Assembly (NCBI RefSeq): GCF_017316125.1
Contig: NZ_JAFLWA010000038.1
Location: 1-64,000 of the forward strand
From: Enterococcus sp. DIV0660C
GTDB taxonomy: Bacteria > Bacillota > Bacilli > Lactobacillales > Enterococcaceae
Length of the DNA: 64,000 nt
Reading direction: 5' to 3'
Shown: positions 44,561-53,898 of the stretch, piece after piece
Layout of the letters: the number at the start of each line of letters is the position of its first letter
Position numbering within the stretch: the stretch's first letter is position 1
The notes under the pieces: model-generated
Told to the model about the DNA's origin: nothing
Databases searched by the model: none
The model's input: the letters and a program-made list of their open reading frames with translations, nothing else
Program-made: the position numbers and the translations under genes

Positions 44561-45430
44561 ATGCATGACGGGAGATTGATCAGAAGCCTACGAATCAGTA
44601 AAAAATTAACTCAAGCCGAATTGGCAGAGGGGATTTGTTCGAAAACATCATTAGTAGGACTGGAAAAAGGAACAGTAAGGAAAATTGCATTTACGACTTT
44701 ACAAGCAATCTTAGCTCGCCTAAATGTGTCTTTAGCAGAGTACGAAGTTTTGCGCCATCGATTTGAAGAGCCAAAGAAAAGTAGAAGAACGAGACGTTTA
44801 TTAAGCAAGGTGCAAGAAGAAAATTTCGATCCATATAAGGAAGTGGGAAACAATCGAAAACGATTCAAGCAAACGGGAGATTTGTATTACTTAGTGTTGA
44901 ATATTCACATGTTTTTAAAAACTGATAGCCAATTGCAAAAAGAATTACAATTTGAATTTTTACGTTACGAATGTAAAAAAATTGAAGACTATTTTATGCG
45001 AATACAAGAATACAGTCAGTTTGAGATGACAATTCTAGCTGAGCTACCTTTTTTATTTAGTGAGTCCTTCATCGAAAATAACTACGTGAAAATCAAAAAA
45101 AAATTGCGGAATTTTTCTTTAACAAATAATCCTGATCAGTATATGGATTTATTTTTATTAAACTTAACTAATCATTATATTAAGAAAAAACGATTTAAAA
45201 AAGCGCGGAATGTCAATGATGATTTATCAAGGAGTCTTGCGGCAAAAGCAAAAAATTTAATTATTTATGAAACATTAATGATGAATTATCAAAAACAGAT
45301 GATCCTTGTTGGATTGGGCGAGTTAATTGATGAGGACGAGTGCGACCAACTGTTTTCTGTTTTGGAATATAGTTTGGGCAAACAGCAGCGTAAGCAGTTG
45401 GAAGAACAGTTTCGCGTACTTTTACCCTGA
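44561..45430 (+). CDS. Rgg/MutR-like XRE-family transcriptional regulator
   Basis: A 289-residue protein, the usual Rgg length. N-terminal HTH: LIRSLRISKKLTQAELAEGICSKTSLVGLEKG; C-terminal helical repeats (TPR-like) fit the peptide-binding domain of Rgg/MutR/PlcR proteins. Starts after AAGGAGG at 44561. Rgg proteins may respond to short hydrophobic peptides; I found no convincing SHP gene in the flanks. Confidence 0.75.
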   Translation: MHDGRLIRSLRISKKLTQAELAEGICSKTSLVGLEKGTVRKIAFTTLQAILARLNVSLAEYEVLRHRFEEPKKSRRTRRLLSKVQEENFDPYKEVGNNRKRFKQTGDLYYLVLNIHMFLKTDSQLQKELQFEFLRYECKKIEDYFMRIQEYSQFEMTILAELPFLFSESFIENNYVKIKKKLRNFSLTNNPDQYMDLFLLNLTNHYIKKKRFKKARNVNDDLSRSLAAKAKNLIIYETLMMNYQKQMILVGLGELIDEDECDQLFSVLEYSLGKQQRKQLEEQFRVLLP

Positions 45431-45895
45431 GAAAAAGGCCGTGTAAGAAATGTCTCGTTCAACAAATAATAATATAATTCCAGAAATTACTTCCCAGATT
45501 TTTGAATAATTTAAATGAGTTTGTAAGGGCTTTTTTGAAGCACAGTGGATAAAGGGTGTGGCGCAAAGCGCCTAGCTTAAAGTAATAAGGATGTTTTTCT
45601 AAAAATAGTTTTTCATGTTTTTATGAAAAGAGGATCTATTGCTAAAGAAGTTGCTTTGGGAATACCGTAGATAAGGTTGAGGCTCTAAGAGCTATCTTTT
45701 GAAGTAAGGTAAATGATCAGTAGAAAGAATATTTGGATAACCAGAAAAGGATGGCAATGATTCAAAAAAGTTACTTAATAGATTATTTTGACAGATTTTC
45801 TTTGAAAGAAGTGGGTTGTTGAATTGCGATGTTCGGGAACTAGTTGGGACAAAAAAAAGCTAGGAGTGGAATATCCTAGCTTTTGGTAGTGTGTT
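45431..45895. other. 465-base intergenic region
   Basis: No gene with a ribosome binding site is clear. It holds a perfect GGCGC-AAA-GCGCC hairpin at 45560-45572, unusually GC-rich for this genome, and the ndk terminator (45851-45884). Short frames of 15-24 codons exist but lack good starts. May be decayed sequence. Confidence 0.4.
45851..45884 (-). terminator. ndk terminator
   Basis: On the minus strand AAAAGCTAGGA and TCCTAGCTTTT pair and are followed by T residues. Confidence 0.88.
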
Positions 45896-46351
45896 TTAAG
45901 ATGGAGAACTGCTACTTTCTAGCAAATCCTTCTGTTCGTATTGATAAGGTGTTGATGGGAAAAATCGAGCAATCTCATTTTTTGAAGCATCACGAGAGTC
46001 TGAAGCATGAATGATGTTTGCTGTTCCAGGAAGTGCAAAATCTCCACGAATCGTGCCGGGCATTGCATCTACAGCCTTCGTAGCGCCTACCATTTTTCGG
46101 ACAATATCAATAACGTCATCACCCTCTAGTACAAGATAAACGACAGGACCAGAGATCATGTAGTCAATCAATTCTTGGAAAAAACTACGACCAGCTAAGT
46201 GTTGATAGTGTTCTTTTGCAAGCTCAGGAGTCATTGTTGCTAGTTTCATGTCAACGATTGTTAACCCTTTTTCTTCGAATCGTTGAATAATACGACCAAT
46301 TAGATGTCGGCGGACACCATCTGGCTTGATAATCACAAGCGTGTGTTCCAT
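45896..46351 (-). CDS. ndk: nucleoside diphosphate kinase
   Basis: A 151-residue NDP kinase with phosphate-accepting His115 in NIIHASDS, MEHTLVIIKPDGV start, and the PGTIRGDFA motif. It equalises nucleoside triphosphate pools. The minus-strand ATG at 46351 follows AAGGAG; an upstream in-frame ATG is 21 bases earlier and lacks one. A 10-7-10 inverted repeat covers its promoter. Confidence 0.95.
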   Translation of the reverse strand: MEHTLVIIKPDGVRRHLIGRIIQRFEEKGLTIVDMKLATMTPELAKEHYQHLAGRSFFQELIDYMISGPVVYLVLEGDDVIDIVRKMVGATKAVDAMPGTIRGDFALPGTANIIHASDSRDASKNEIARFFPSTPYQYEQKDLLESSSSPS

Positions 46352-46369
46352 AAGATCACTCCTTTTATC

Positions 46370-46396
46370 CATTACTATAGTTTCATTATAGTAATG
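46370..46396. promoter_or_regulatory. inverted repeat over the ndk promoter
   Basis: CATTACTATA and TATAGTAATG form a perfect 10-bp inverted repeat with a 7-base centre. On the minus strand the repeat contains TATAAT, the likely ndk -10 element, so a repressor bound here would block ndk. Confidence 0.6.
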
Positions 46397-46504
46397 AAAA
46401 GCTTTTATGACAAATGAAATTCAAAAAAACATAGTTTATTGTTAAATGATCCATGAAAATAAATGTGCTTCATTTGTGAAAAAGCAAAAAATTTGAAAAT
46501 AGAT

Positions 46505-46533
46505 TTGACATTTCTGTCAATCGTTGTTACAGT
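46505..46533 (+). promoter_or_regulatory. mgtA promoter
   Basis: TTGACA and TACAGT separated by exactly 17 bases, about 20 bases before the riboswitch. Confidence 0.75.
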
Positions 46534-46554
46534 AACCACTGGAAAACTAAATAA

Positions 46555-46700
46555 GATTTGTTAGGTGAGGCTCCTATACAAACACAGGCTACTGCCCAAA
46601 AATGTCGAGAGACGCCAATGGGTAGAACAGGAATTGTCGATCTAAGGCTTTTCATAAGGTAGCTAAAGGCAAAGGTATTTGCTTTTTACGTTGTATAGTG
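46555..46700 (+). ncRNA. M-box (ykoK) magnesium riboswitch
   Basis: The conserved M-box core is plain: TTAGGTGAGGCTCCTATACA, then CAGGCTACTGCCC, AAATGTCGAGAGACGCCAATGG in two parts, GTAGAACAGG and CTAAGGC. M-box RNA binds several Mg2+ ions and folds to permit terminator formation when magnesium is plentiful. The genes downstream (mgtA) fit the usual regulon. Confidence 0.93.
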
Positions 46701-46751
46701 TCAAAACTCAACGATGAGATCGAAATAGCTTCTTTTTGCTGTGCTTATTTC

Positions 46752-46786
46752 AACCTTTCGCTGAGTTTTTGGCGAAAGGTTTTTTG
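46752..46786 (+). terminator. riboswitch-controlled terminator
   Basis: AACCTTTCGC pairs with GCGAAAGGTT around a 10-base loop and ends in six T residues, the expression platform of the M-box. Confidence 0.88.
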
Positions 46787-46854
46787 TTGTCAACCTAACA
46801 GCTTAAATGTTAGTAATCCAAAAATTAAGGGAGCTGATTTTTGTTGGGACATTG

Positions 46855-46935
46855 ATGTGGCAAGTACGAGCAGATTTTTGTAAAGAAAAAGAACAGATTT
46901 ATGAAAGCGTAAGGGAGATGAGAACAAATGGATGA
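46855..46935 (+). CDS. leader ORF 1, 26 aa
   Basis: MWQVRADFCKEKEQIYESV..., a 26-codon frame after the riboswitch terminator. Only a weak GGGA precedes it. It overlaps the next leader ORF by 8 bases (ATGGATGA), which suggests coupled translation. Very short, hence speculative. Confidence 0.35.
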   Translation: MWQVRADFCKEKEQIYESVREMRTNG

Positions 46936-47035
46936 CAGTTTACCGAAACCAAAGGGACAAGAGAAAAGTAACAGTTTGCTGAAACTATTATCTATCTGTT
47001 TTCAGCTCACTTATGTAAAAATACTTCTCTCTTGA
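46928..47035 (+). CDS. leader ORF 2 (MgtL-like candidate), 35 aa
   Basis: A 35-codon frame between riboswitch and mgtA, preceded by AAGGGAG ten bases upstream. The product begins MDDSLPKPKGQEKSNS: two acidic residues then a Pro-x-Pro, which resembles in kind the Asp/Glu- and Pro-rich start of Salmonella MgtL. Within its 3' half is a hairpin (GCTGAAAC/GTTTTCAGC), and right after its stop another (GAAAAACAG/CTGTTTTTC at 47048-47077). A regulatory role is inference. Confidence 0.5.
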   Translation: MDDSLPKPKGQEKSNSLLKLLSICFQLTYVKILLS

Positions 47036-47099
47036 CCCGAAAAATAGGAAAAACAGTACAGTAAATGTCTGTTTTTCTGATACAAGGGAGAGATTGACA

Positions 47100-49748
47100 A
47101 TGGAAAAAAAGAAAGATACGCAAAAATTATATGCAAGTTTTGCACAAAAAAGCGAACGTGCATTATTCGACTTATTCCATAGCAGCGAAAAAGGAATGGG
47201 TACAGAACAAATTGAACAATCAAAAGCACTCTACGGAGATAATACGATTTCATATGGAAAGAAAACACCTTTTTTAATTGAAGTATTGAAAGCTTATATT
47301 ACACCATTTACTTTAGTACTAATTGCTTTAGGGATTATTTCGTTTATTACAGAATATTTATTACCAGCTCCAGGTGAGAAGGATTTATTCGGCGTAATTA
47401 TTATTTTTAGTATGGTAATTGTGAGTGGGACAATGACCTTGATTCAGTCAGTTCGTTCAAATCAAGCAGCTGAGAAATTAAAATCATTAGTAAAAGTGAC
47501 AGCCGCTGTCAAGCGACAAGGTAAATACCAAGAGATTCCAATGGAAGAAATCGTTTGTGGTGACTTGGTACGATTATCTGCGGGTGATATGATTCCTGCA
47601 GACATGCGATTACTCTCTGCAAAAGATTTATTTATTTCTCAAGCAGCTTTGACAGGCGAAAGTTATCCTGTCGAAAAAAATGCGTTAGTTGCAACGGACG
47701 GGAGTAAAAATGAAACAAGTTATGAAAATCTAGCGTTTATGGGAAGTAATGTAATTAGTGGAAGTGCCACAGGAATTATCGTAGCCGTGGGAAACCAAAC
47801 GTTGTTTGGTCATGTAGCACAAACGTTATCTGAAAAACCAATCAAATCAAATTTTGAATTGGGTATCCACAAAACATCAATGCTATTGATTAAGTTTATG
47901 GCATTGATGGCCCCAACTGTGATTGTCATCAATGGATTGACTAAAGGAGATTGGCTAGAAGCGTTCTTATTTGGACTATCTGTTGCAGTTGGTTTAACAC
48001 CAGAGATGTTGCCAATGATCGTGACAACCAATTTGGTTAAGGGCGCTAGCGTGATGGCAAAAAAAGGAACAGTTATCAAAAATTTGAGTGCAATTCAAAA
48101 CTTTGGCGCGATCGATATTTTATGTACAGATAAAACAGGAACATTAACTCAAGATAAAATTATCTTAGAATATCACATGAATTGTGAAGGTGCTGAAGAC
48201 GACCGAGTGTTGCGTCATGCATATTTAAATAGTTATTATCAAACGGGTTTGAAAAATTTGCTTGATGTCGCAATTATTGATGAAGCTGAAGAAACACTTG
48301 ATACAACCAATACTCGTTACAGAAAAATAGATGAAATCCCATTCGATTTTGAACGTCGTCGAATGAGTGTTGTTGTAGAAGATATAACAGGCAAGACACA
48401 GATGATTACCAAAGGCGCGATTGAAGAAATGTTGAGTATTTCTAAATTTATCGATTTAGAAGGAGACGTTACACCTTTAACGAAGGAAAGAAAACAGGAA
48501 GTTTTGGAAAAGGTAACAGCTCTTAATGAAGATGGATTACGCGTAATTGGTGTGGCACAAAAAACAAATCCAAGTGTAGTTGGAGAATTCTCGGTTAAAG
48601 ATGAATCAGATATGGTGTTGATTGGTTACTTAGCATTCCTTGACCCACCAAAAGAAACAACGAAACAAGCACTACAAGCATTGAAGGATCACGGAGTAGC
48701 TGTTAAAGTGTTAACTGGAGATAACGAACTAGTAACACGCTCTGTTTGTCGCCAAGTTGGTTTAGAAATCGATGAGCTAATTACCGGTGAAAAAATTGCT
48801 TCTATGGATGATCACCAACTTTCACAAGTCGTTGATGAAAATGATGTTTTTGTAAAACTAAACCCACAACAAAAAGCACGCTTAACTACAGCGCTTAGAA
48901 ATAATGGACACACAGTTGGGTTCTTGGGAGATGGCATTAATGACGCCCCTGCGATGAAAGTAGCAGATATTGGTATTTCAGTTGATACAGCTGTTGATAT
49001 TGCAAAAGAATCAGCAGATGTCATCTTATTAGAAAAAGACTTGATGATTTTAGAACGTGGACTTTTAGCTGGTCGCGAAACATTTGGTAATATTATGAAG
49101 TATATCAAAGCGACGGCTAGCTCAAATTTTGGAAATATGTTTTCTGTTTTGATTGCTAGCACCTTTTTGCCATTCTTACCAATGTTACCTTTACAAATTT
49201 TATTCTTGAATTTAATCTATGATGTTTCTTGTATTTCATTACCATGGGATAAAATGGATCCTGAATATTTAGTAAAACCTAAAAAATGGGAAGCTTCAAG
49301 TATTGGCAAGTTCATGGTGTATTTTGGTCCAACAAGTTCTGTCTTTGATATCACAACGTATTTATTGATGTATTTTGTTATTTGTCCAGCAGTTGTTGGA
49401 GGAGATTTCCATACATTGAATGGCGCACAACAAGTAGTATTCATCGCCTTGTTCCATGCAGGTTGGTTTGTGGAGTCACTTTGGTCACAAACTTTAGTAT
49501 TACATGCGTTACGTACACCAAAATTACCGTTTATCCAAAGCAACGCAACTTTTGCTATGACAGCAATCACTACGTTAGGAATTGTCGTGGGTTCTGTTTT
49601 GCCATTCACAAGTTTTGGCGCAGAATTAGGTTTGATGCCATTACCAGGTAGTTATTGGATTTGGTTAATCGTAACTGTCTTAGCTTACTTAACACTGGTT
49701 ACGGTAGTTAAGAAATATTATATCCATAAATTTGGCGAATTGTTGTAA
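47100..49748 (+). CDS. mgtA: magnesium-translocating P-type ATPase MgtA/MgtB
   Basis: An 882-residue P3B-type ATPase. Actuator TGES near residue 185, phosphorylated Asp344 in DKTGTLT, PEMLPMIV in helix M4 (cation site), KLNPQQKARL and GDGINDAPA hinge motifs, ten membrane helices. It imports Mg2+. The ATG at 47100 has GGGAGAG. Controlled by the M-box upstream. Confidence 0.96.
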   Translation: MEKKKDTQKLYASFAQKSERALFDLFHSSEKGMGTEQIEQSKALYGDNTISYGKKTPFLIEVLKAYITPFTLVLIALGIISFITEYLLPAPGEKDLFGVIIIFSMVIVSGTMTLIQSVRSNQAAEKLKSLVKVTAAVKRQGKYQEIPMEEIVCGDLVRLSAGDMIPADMRLLSAKDLFISQAALTGESYPVEKNALVATDGSKNETSYENLAFMGSNVISGSATGIIVAVGNQTLFGHVAQTLSEKPIKSNFELGIHKTSMLLIKFMALMAPTVIVINGLTKGDWLEAFLFGLSVAVGLTPEMLPMIVTTNLVKGASVMAKKGTVIKNLSAIQNFGAIDILCTDKTGTLTQDKIILEYHMNCEGAEDDRVLRHAYLNSYYQTGLKNLLDVAIIDEAEETLDTTNTRYRKIDEIPFDFERRRMSVVVEDITGKTQMITKGAIEEMLSISKFIDLEGDVTPLTKERKQEVLEKVTALNEDGLRVIGVAQKTNPSVVGEFSVKDESDMVLIGYLAFLDPPKETTKQALQALKDHGVAVKVLTGDNELVTRSVCRQVGLEIDELITGEKIASMDDHQLSQVVDENDVFVKLNPQQKARLTTALRNNGHTVGFLGDGINDAPAMKVADIGISVDTAVDIAKESADVILLEKDLMILERGLLAGRETFGNIMKYIKATASSNFGNMFSVLIASTFLPFLPMLPLQILFLNLIYDVSCISLPWDKMDPEYLVKPKKWEASSIGKFMVYFGPTSSVFDITTYLLMYFVICPAVVGGDFHTLNGAQQVVFIALFHAGWFVESLWSQTLVLHALRTPKLPFIQSNATFAMTAITTLGIVVGSVLPFTSFGAELGLMPLPGSYWIWLIVTVLAYLTLVTVVKKYYIHKFGELL

Positions 49749-49763
49749 TTCAAAAATTAAGAA

Positions 49764-49826
49764 AAGCACAAGCATGTGGAACAGTTTTTCTCAAGAAAAA
49801 TTTCTACAACTGCTTGTGTTTTTTTA
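49764..49826 (+). terminator. mgtA terminator
   Basis: AAGCACAAGCA pairs with TGCTTGTGTTT with a nested inner hairpin and seven T residues. Confidence 0.82.
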
Positions 49827-49961
49827 ATTTCAATCAAGTTACAAAACGTTACTGGAATGTATCATTTTTAAAATTCCCTTAAGACGAGTATATTTTTTTG
49901 TTAAAATAAAAGTTAGTTGATACATACATCAAATAAAAATACGCGGGAAAAAGGAGAAAAA

Positions 49962-51263
49962 ATGAAAAAAACAAATTTTTTACTTAGTGTAATAGTACTA
50001 GGCGGAATCGTTTCAACTGCTACTCCTGTGAGTTTTGCAGATGAAACTGGAGTGAGCAATGAAACAGTCGTTCAATCAACAATTAACACATATGAGGATG
50101 CGATTGCTACAACTGAGACACAAAACAGCACAGCCACAACTCAAACAAGTCCTATCACAGGTACCACTGAATCAACTACTGTGGAATCAAGTGAAGTAGT
50201 TGATTCCACAGTGGAGGAAACAACACCCGAATCAGAAGAACCATCTACTGAAACACCAGAAGCTACGGAAACGGTGGAGAATCAGTTGGATGATGGAGAG
50301 GTACTTGTTCACACCACCCAAACAGATCTTTCGCAATTTGAAGTTTCTGTTGCTTCACGCTTTGCACGTTCATCATCAACTACACAACAGCAATTCATTG
50401 ATAGCATAGCACCTTCTGCAAGAACGCTAGCAAGCCAAAATGATTTGTATGCTTCTGTTATGATTGCTCAAGCGATTGTGGAAAGTGGTTGGGGAAAGAG
50501 TCAATTAGCTTCGGCACCAAATTATAATTTATTTGGAATCAAAGGTAGCTATAATGGGCAATCTGTTACCTTTCCAACAGCGGAATTTGTGAACGGTCAG
50601 TGGATTACAGTAAATGCTGCATTTAGAAAATATCCATCCTACAAACAATCATTAGAAGATAATGTTCATATTTTAAAAACAACTTCTTTCCAAGCAGGAA
50701 CTTATTATTATTCTGGTGCGTGGAAAAGCAATACAAAATCTTACAAAGATGCGACTGCTTGGTTAACAGGACGTTATGCGACAGCACCAAATTATGCGTC
50801 CACTTTGAACAACGTGATTGAAACATACAATTTAACGCAATATGATGAAAACCAAGCACAAGTTACTACCTCACCAATGTATCGTTTATATAACCCAAAT
50901 ACCGGTGAACACTTGTATTCATTAAACGAAGGTGAAAAAAATAATTTGCCAAAATATGGCTGGAAATATGAAGGTGTAGCTTGGTTGGCACCAAATAGCG
51001 GCACAAAAGTTTATCGTATGTACAATCCATACAGTGGCGATCATCACTACACGGCTGCTCAATCAGAAATCAATTTCTTGAAGAAACTAGGCTGGCGCTA
51101 TGAAGGGCTAAGTTTTTATTCTGGTGGTTCAAAGGCTATCTTGCGTTTGTTCAATCCAAATGAAAAAACAGGAACGCATCATTACACCATGAGCACGAAA
51201 GAAAGAGATTACTTAGTGAAATTAGGTTGGCGCTATGAAGGAATTGGATTTTACGGTAATTAA
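49962..51263 (+). CDS. secreted GH73 N-acetylglucosaminidase with C-terminal repeats
   Basis: About 433 residues. Signal peptide cleaved near VSFAD; Thr/Ser/Glu-rich linker to ~residue 110; GH73 glucosaminidase domain ([34 protein letters not shown]... split), catalytic Glu in IVESGWG; C-terminal three repeats of about 45 residues each ([41 protein letters not shown]) of the DUF5648 type that may bind wall polymers. It cleaves peptidoglycan between GlcNAc and MurNAc. Starts at 49962; an in-frame start at 49917 lacks a site. Confidence 0.88.
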   Translation: MKKTNFLLSVIVLGGIVSTATPVSFADETGVSNETVVQSTINTYEDAIATTETQNSTATTQTSPITGTTESTTVESSEVVDSTVEETTPESEEPSTETPEATETVENQLDDGEVLVHTTQTDLSQFEVSVASRFARSSSTTQQQFIDSIAPSARTLASQNDLYASVMIAQAIVESGWGKSQLASAPNYNLFGIKGSYNGQSVTFPTAEFVNGQWITVNAAFRKYPSYKQSLEDNVHILKTTSFQAGTYYYSGAWKSNTKSYKDATAWLTGRYATAPNYASTLNNVIETYNLTQYDENQAQVTTSPMYRLYNPNTGEHLYSLNEGEKNNLPKYGWKYEGVAWLAPNSGTKVYRMYNPYSGDHHYTAAQSEINFLKKLGWRYEGLSFYSGGSKAILRLFNPNEKTGTHHYTMSTKERDYLVKLGWRYEGIGFYGN

Positions 51264-51353
51264 TAATTAGGTAATCAGGCAGAGAATTTCATGAACAAAG
51301 AAATGGCTTTGCACGTCTTGGACAAATAAAAAGTAATAAGAAATCATTGCTTA

Positions 51354-51387
51354 GAGATAGAGTGCGTAAGTGCTCTGTCTTTTTTTG
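51354..51387 (+). terminator. terminator
   Basis: AGATAGAG and CTCTGTCT pair with a 10-base loop and seven T residues. Confidence 0.75.
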
Positions 51388-51500
51388 ATTTGAAATGAAA
51401 AAAATAGAATAATTTTCGTGAAACTTACAAGCGTTCGATGATTTTATCAATAAATCATGCTAAACTAAGGTTATTGTTTTTTGAAAGGAAACGTGGGGAA

Positions 51501-52178
51501 ATGAAAGGCGCAATATTTGATTTAGATGGATTATTAGTTGATAGTGAAAGAGCTTATCGTGATGGTTGGGTTTGGGGCTTTGCACAATTTGGGATAGAGG
51601 TTCCACGAGAAATCGTTAATGCTTGGGGTGGAAAAAACTGGAAACAAAGTTTTGATATTTTAGTTCAATTAGCTGGTAGCCCAGAAAAAGTGCAAGAAGT
51701 ACGAGCAAAACGAGAAGAATTTTTTTATGAAAAACTAACGACTGGAGAAATCCAGCTTAAACCATATGCCAAAGAAGCATTGAGTTATTTAAAAGAACAG
51801 AATTTTAAACTTGGTTTAGCAACGACAACTGTTACTAAAAGAGCGACAGCTATTTTAAATCAATTTGAACTAATGGATTATTTTGATACTTTTACTTTTG
51901 GAGATGAAGTATCAGAAAATAAGCCTTCACCAGTACCTTATTTAACCGCATTGGAACGAACTGCATTAGCAGCAGATGAAGCTTTTGCAGTTGAAGATTC
52001 ATTAGTGGGTGCCACTTCAGCATCGCGTGCGGGCATGGGGGTGTTTCTGATACCTGATTCAAGTTTTGAGCGGAATTATTCGGAAAAAGACAAAGAAAAC
52101 TTACGAATTATCGAGCAAGGAACAGATTTGAAAGTTGTTATTGATTTTGTGGAAAAAAAAACAGCAGAAAACTCTTAG
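51501..52178 (+). CDS. HAD-superfamily hydrolase, subfamily IA
   Basis: About 225 residues. HAD motif I FDLDGLLVDSE, motif II ATTTV, motif III KPSPVPY with Lys, motif IV VEDSLVGATSA. The subfamily includes phosphoglycolate phosphatase and beta-phosphoglucomutase; substrate unknown. ATG at 51501 with GGGGAA; no cotranscribed partner. Confidence 0.85.
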   Translation: MKGAIFDLDGLLVDSERAYRDGWVWGFAQFGIEVPREIVNAWGGKNWKQSFDILVQLAGSPEKVQEVRAKREEFFYEKLTTGEIQLKPYAKEALSYLKEQNFKLGLATTTVTKRATAILNQFELMDYFDTFTFGDEVSENKPSPVPYLTALERTALAADEAFAVEDSLVGATSASRAGMGVFLIPDSSFERNYSEKDKENLRIIEQGTDLKVVIDFVEKKTAENS

Positions 52179-52200
52179 AAAAAAAGAATGAATTTTATGC

Positions 52201-52229
52201 TTGACTTTCATTTATTCATCCTGTAAATT
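52201..52229 (+). promoter_or_regulatory. metNIQ operon promoter
   Basis: TTGACT and TAAATT with 17-base spacing, just upstream of the first T-box. Confidence 0.65.
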
Positions 52230-52236
52230 AGTCGTC

Positions 52237-52520
52237 AACAACCAAATATTTTTTTCGATGAAAAGGAAAGTAAACTTGAAGACTGCGTAGAGAGACTCTG
52301 GCTGGTGAAAAGAGTTCAGTATAAGAAAAGTTGAAAATGGCCTTGGAGAAAAATTTGTCGACAAGTAGGCAAATTCGGATTCGTTCGACCGTTAAAACGA
52401 ACACCAATCTCTCATTACAGATGAGACGTTGGGCTGAGGGAAGGAAACTTCCGAATAAAGGTGGTAACACGATACGTCGTCCTTTTACTAGCATTTGCTA
52501 GTAAAAGGACTTTTTTTATA
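52237..52520 (+). ncRNA. T-box leader 1, Met specifier
   Basis: Contains AGAGAG, the GGCTGGTGAAAAG motif of Stem I, and the T-box sequence AAGGTGGTAACACG (52459-52473) ahead of a terminator CCTTTTACTAG/CTAGTAAAAGG with T residues. The specifier region reads GAAA-ATG-G (ATG at 52337-52339), a methionine codon followed by a purine. Uncharged tRNA-Met would stabilise the antiterminator. Confidence 0.9.
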
Positions 52521-52524
52521 TATT

Positions 52525-52800
52525 TTTCGCGATGAAATGGTAAGTACATTTGTAAAATCTTTAACAGAGAGCTTCAGCATGCTGAGAAGAAGCAAGATTA
52601 AACTTTTGGAAAATGGCCATTGAGCGATTCACCCCGAGCAAGTTGTAAGGCGGTGACGGCTGCGTCCGATAGCACGCTAGAGTATGTTTGTACTTGAAGA
52701 GGAACTGTGTGTGAATGCAGTTCGAACATGAGGTGGTAACACGCAAAAAGCGTCCTCAAGTAAGCGACACTAGTCGTTTGCTTGAGGATGCTTTTTTTTA
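52525..52800 (+). ncRNA. T-box leader 2 (tandem), Met specifier
   Basis: A second T-box directly follows with no promoter between. It repeats the opening CGATGAAA-GG-AAGTA, AGAGAG, and GAAA-ATG-G specifier (ATG at 52613-52615). The T-box AGGTGGTAACACG (52730-52743) precedes a terminator with an 11-bp arm CTCAAG... and eight T residues. Both must be antiterminated for readthrough. Confidence 0.9.
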
Positions 52801-52823
52801 GTATCGATAAGGGAGGAGAAAGA

Positions 52824-53897
52824 ATGATTGATTTACGAAATATCTCTGTCACTTTTCAACAAAAGGGGCAGGAGATCCATGCAGTAGATTCCGTTAATCT
52901 AACGATTGATGAGGGGGATGTTTTTGGTATTGTTGGCTATTCTGGGGCTGGGAAAAGTACGTTGGTTCGGGTAATTAATTTACTTCAATCACCAAGTAAT
53001 GGCGAAGTTTGGATGAACGATGTGGAGCTAACCAAGCTCTCACCCAAAAAATTACGTGAAAAAAGAAGAAAAATCGGGATGATTTTTCAACATTTTAATT
53101 TGATGAATAGTCGGACAATTTTTGATAACGTTGATTTTTCGTTGAAATACACAGGAAAATCCAAACAGGAACGTCAACAAAAAGTGACCGAATTATTAGA
53201 TTTGGTAGGACTTTCAGACAAAGTCAACGCGTATCCAAATCAATTATCAGGAGGTCAAAAACAACGTGTGGCAATTGCCAGAGCACTAGCCAATGATCCT
53301 GAAATTTTATTATGTGATGAGGCAACTAGTGCTTTGGATCCAAAGACGACGCTTCAAATTTTAGCTTTATTGAAACAACTAAACCAAAAATTGGGTTTGA
53401 CCATTGTCTTGATTACTCACGAAATGCAAGTAGTCAAAGAAGTTTGTAACAAAGTAGCAGTGATGGAAGAGGGGAAAATCATTGAACAAGGAAGTAGCAT
53501 CCAGATATTTAGTCGTCCGAAACAAGCGTTAACAAAAGATTTTATTCGAACAGCCACACATATCGATCAGGCATTGGAAACAATTACTGCATATCCTGAT
53601 TTTGCTGAGCAAATAAATGACAAATGGCTAGTGGAATTGTCTTATGTGGGAGAGCAAACTAATGAGCCATTAATTGCACAACTTTACAGTAAGTATCAAG
53701 TAACGACCAATATTCTTTATGGAAATGTTGAACTGCTTCAAGATGTCCCGTTAGGAAGTTTGATCGTGACTCTAGCCGGTGAATTAAATCAACGTCAAAA
53801 AGCTTTAGACTATTTATTTGAACAAGGTGTGACAGTTCATGTATTAAAGAAAAATGAACGCAGTGAACAAATAAAAGTGATTGAGGGAGGAAGATAG
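52824..53897 (+). CDS. metN: methionine ABC transporter ATPase MetN
   Basis: About 357 residues. Walker [10 protein letters not shown], signature LSGGQKQRV, Walker B LLCDEAT, then a C-terminal NIL (ACT-like) domain from ~residue 260 that senses intracellular methionine. ATG at 52824 after GGAGGAG. It powers import of Met by MetI and MetQ. Confidence 0.95.
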   Translation: MIDLRNISVTFQQKGQEIHAVDSVNLTIDEGDVFGIVGYSGAGKSTLVRVINLLQSPSNGEVWMNDVELTKLSPKKLREKRRKIGMIFQHFNLMNSRTIFDNVDFSLKYTGKSKQERQQKVTELLDLVGLSDKVNAYPNQLSGGQKQRVAIARALANDPEILLCDEATSALDPKTTLQILALLKQLNQKLGLTIVLITHEMQVVKEVCNKVAVMEEGKIIEQGSSIQIFSRPKQALTKDFIRTATHIDQALETITAYPDFAEQINDKWLVELSYVGEQTNEPLIAQLYSKYQVTTNILYGNVELLQDVPLGSLIVTLAGELNQRQKALDYLFEQGVTVHVLKKNERSEQIKVIEGGR

Positions 53898-53898
53898 C

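Noticed and set aside
45560-45572. GGCGC-AAA-GCGCC hairpin as a REP element or terminator
   Set aside because: It occurs once in this window and has no T tract after it.
46698-46883. 61-codon frame on the plus strand
   Set aside because: It runs through the riboswitch terminator and has no ribosome binding site; it is non-coding leader.
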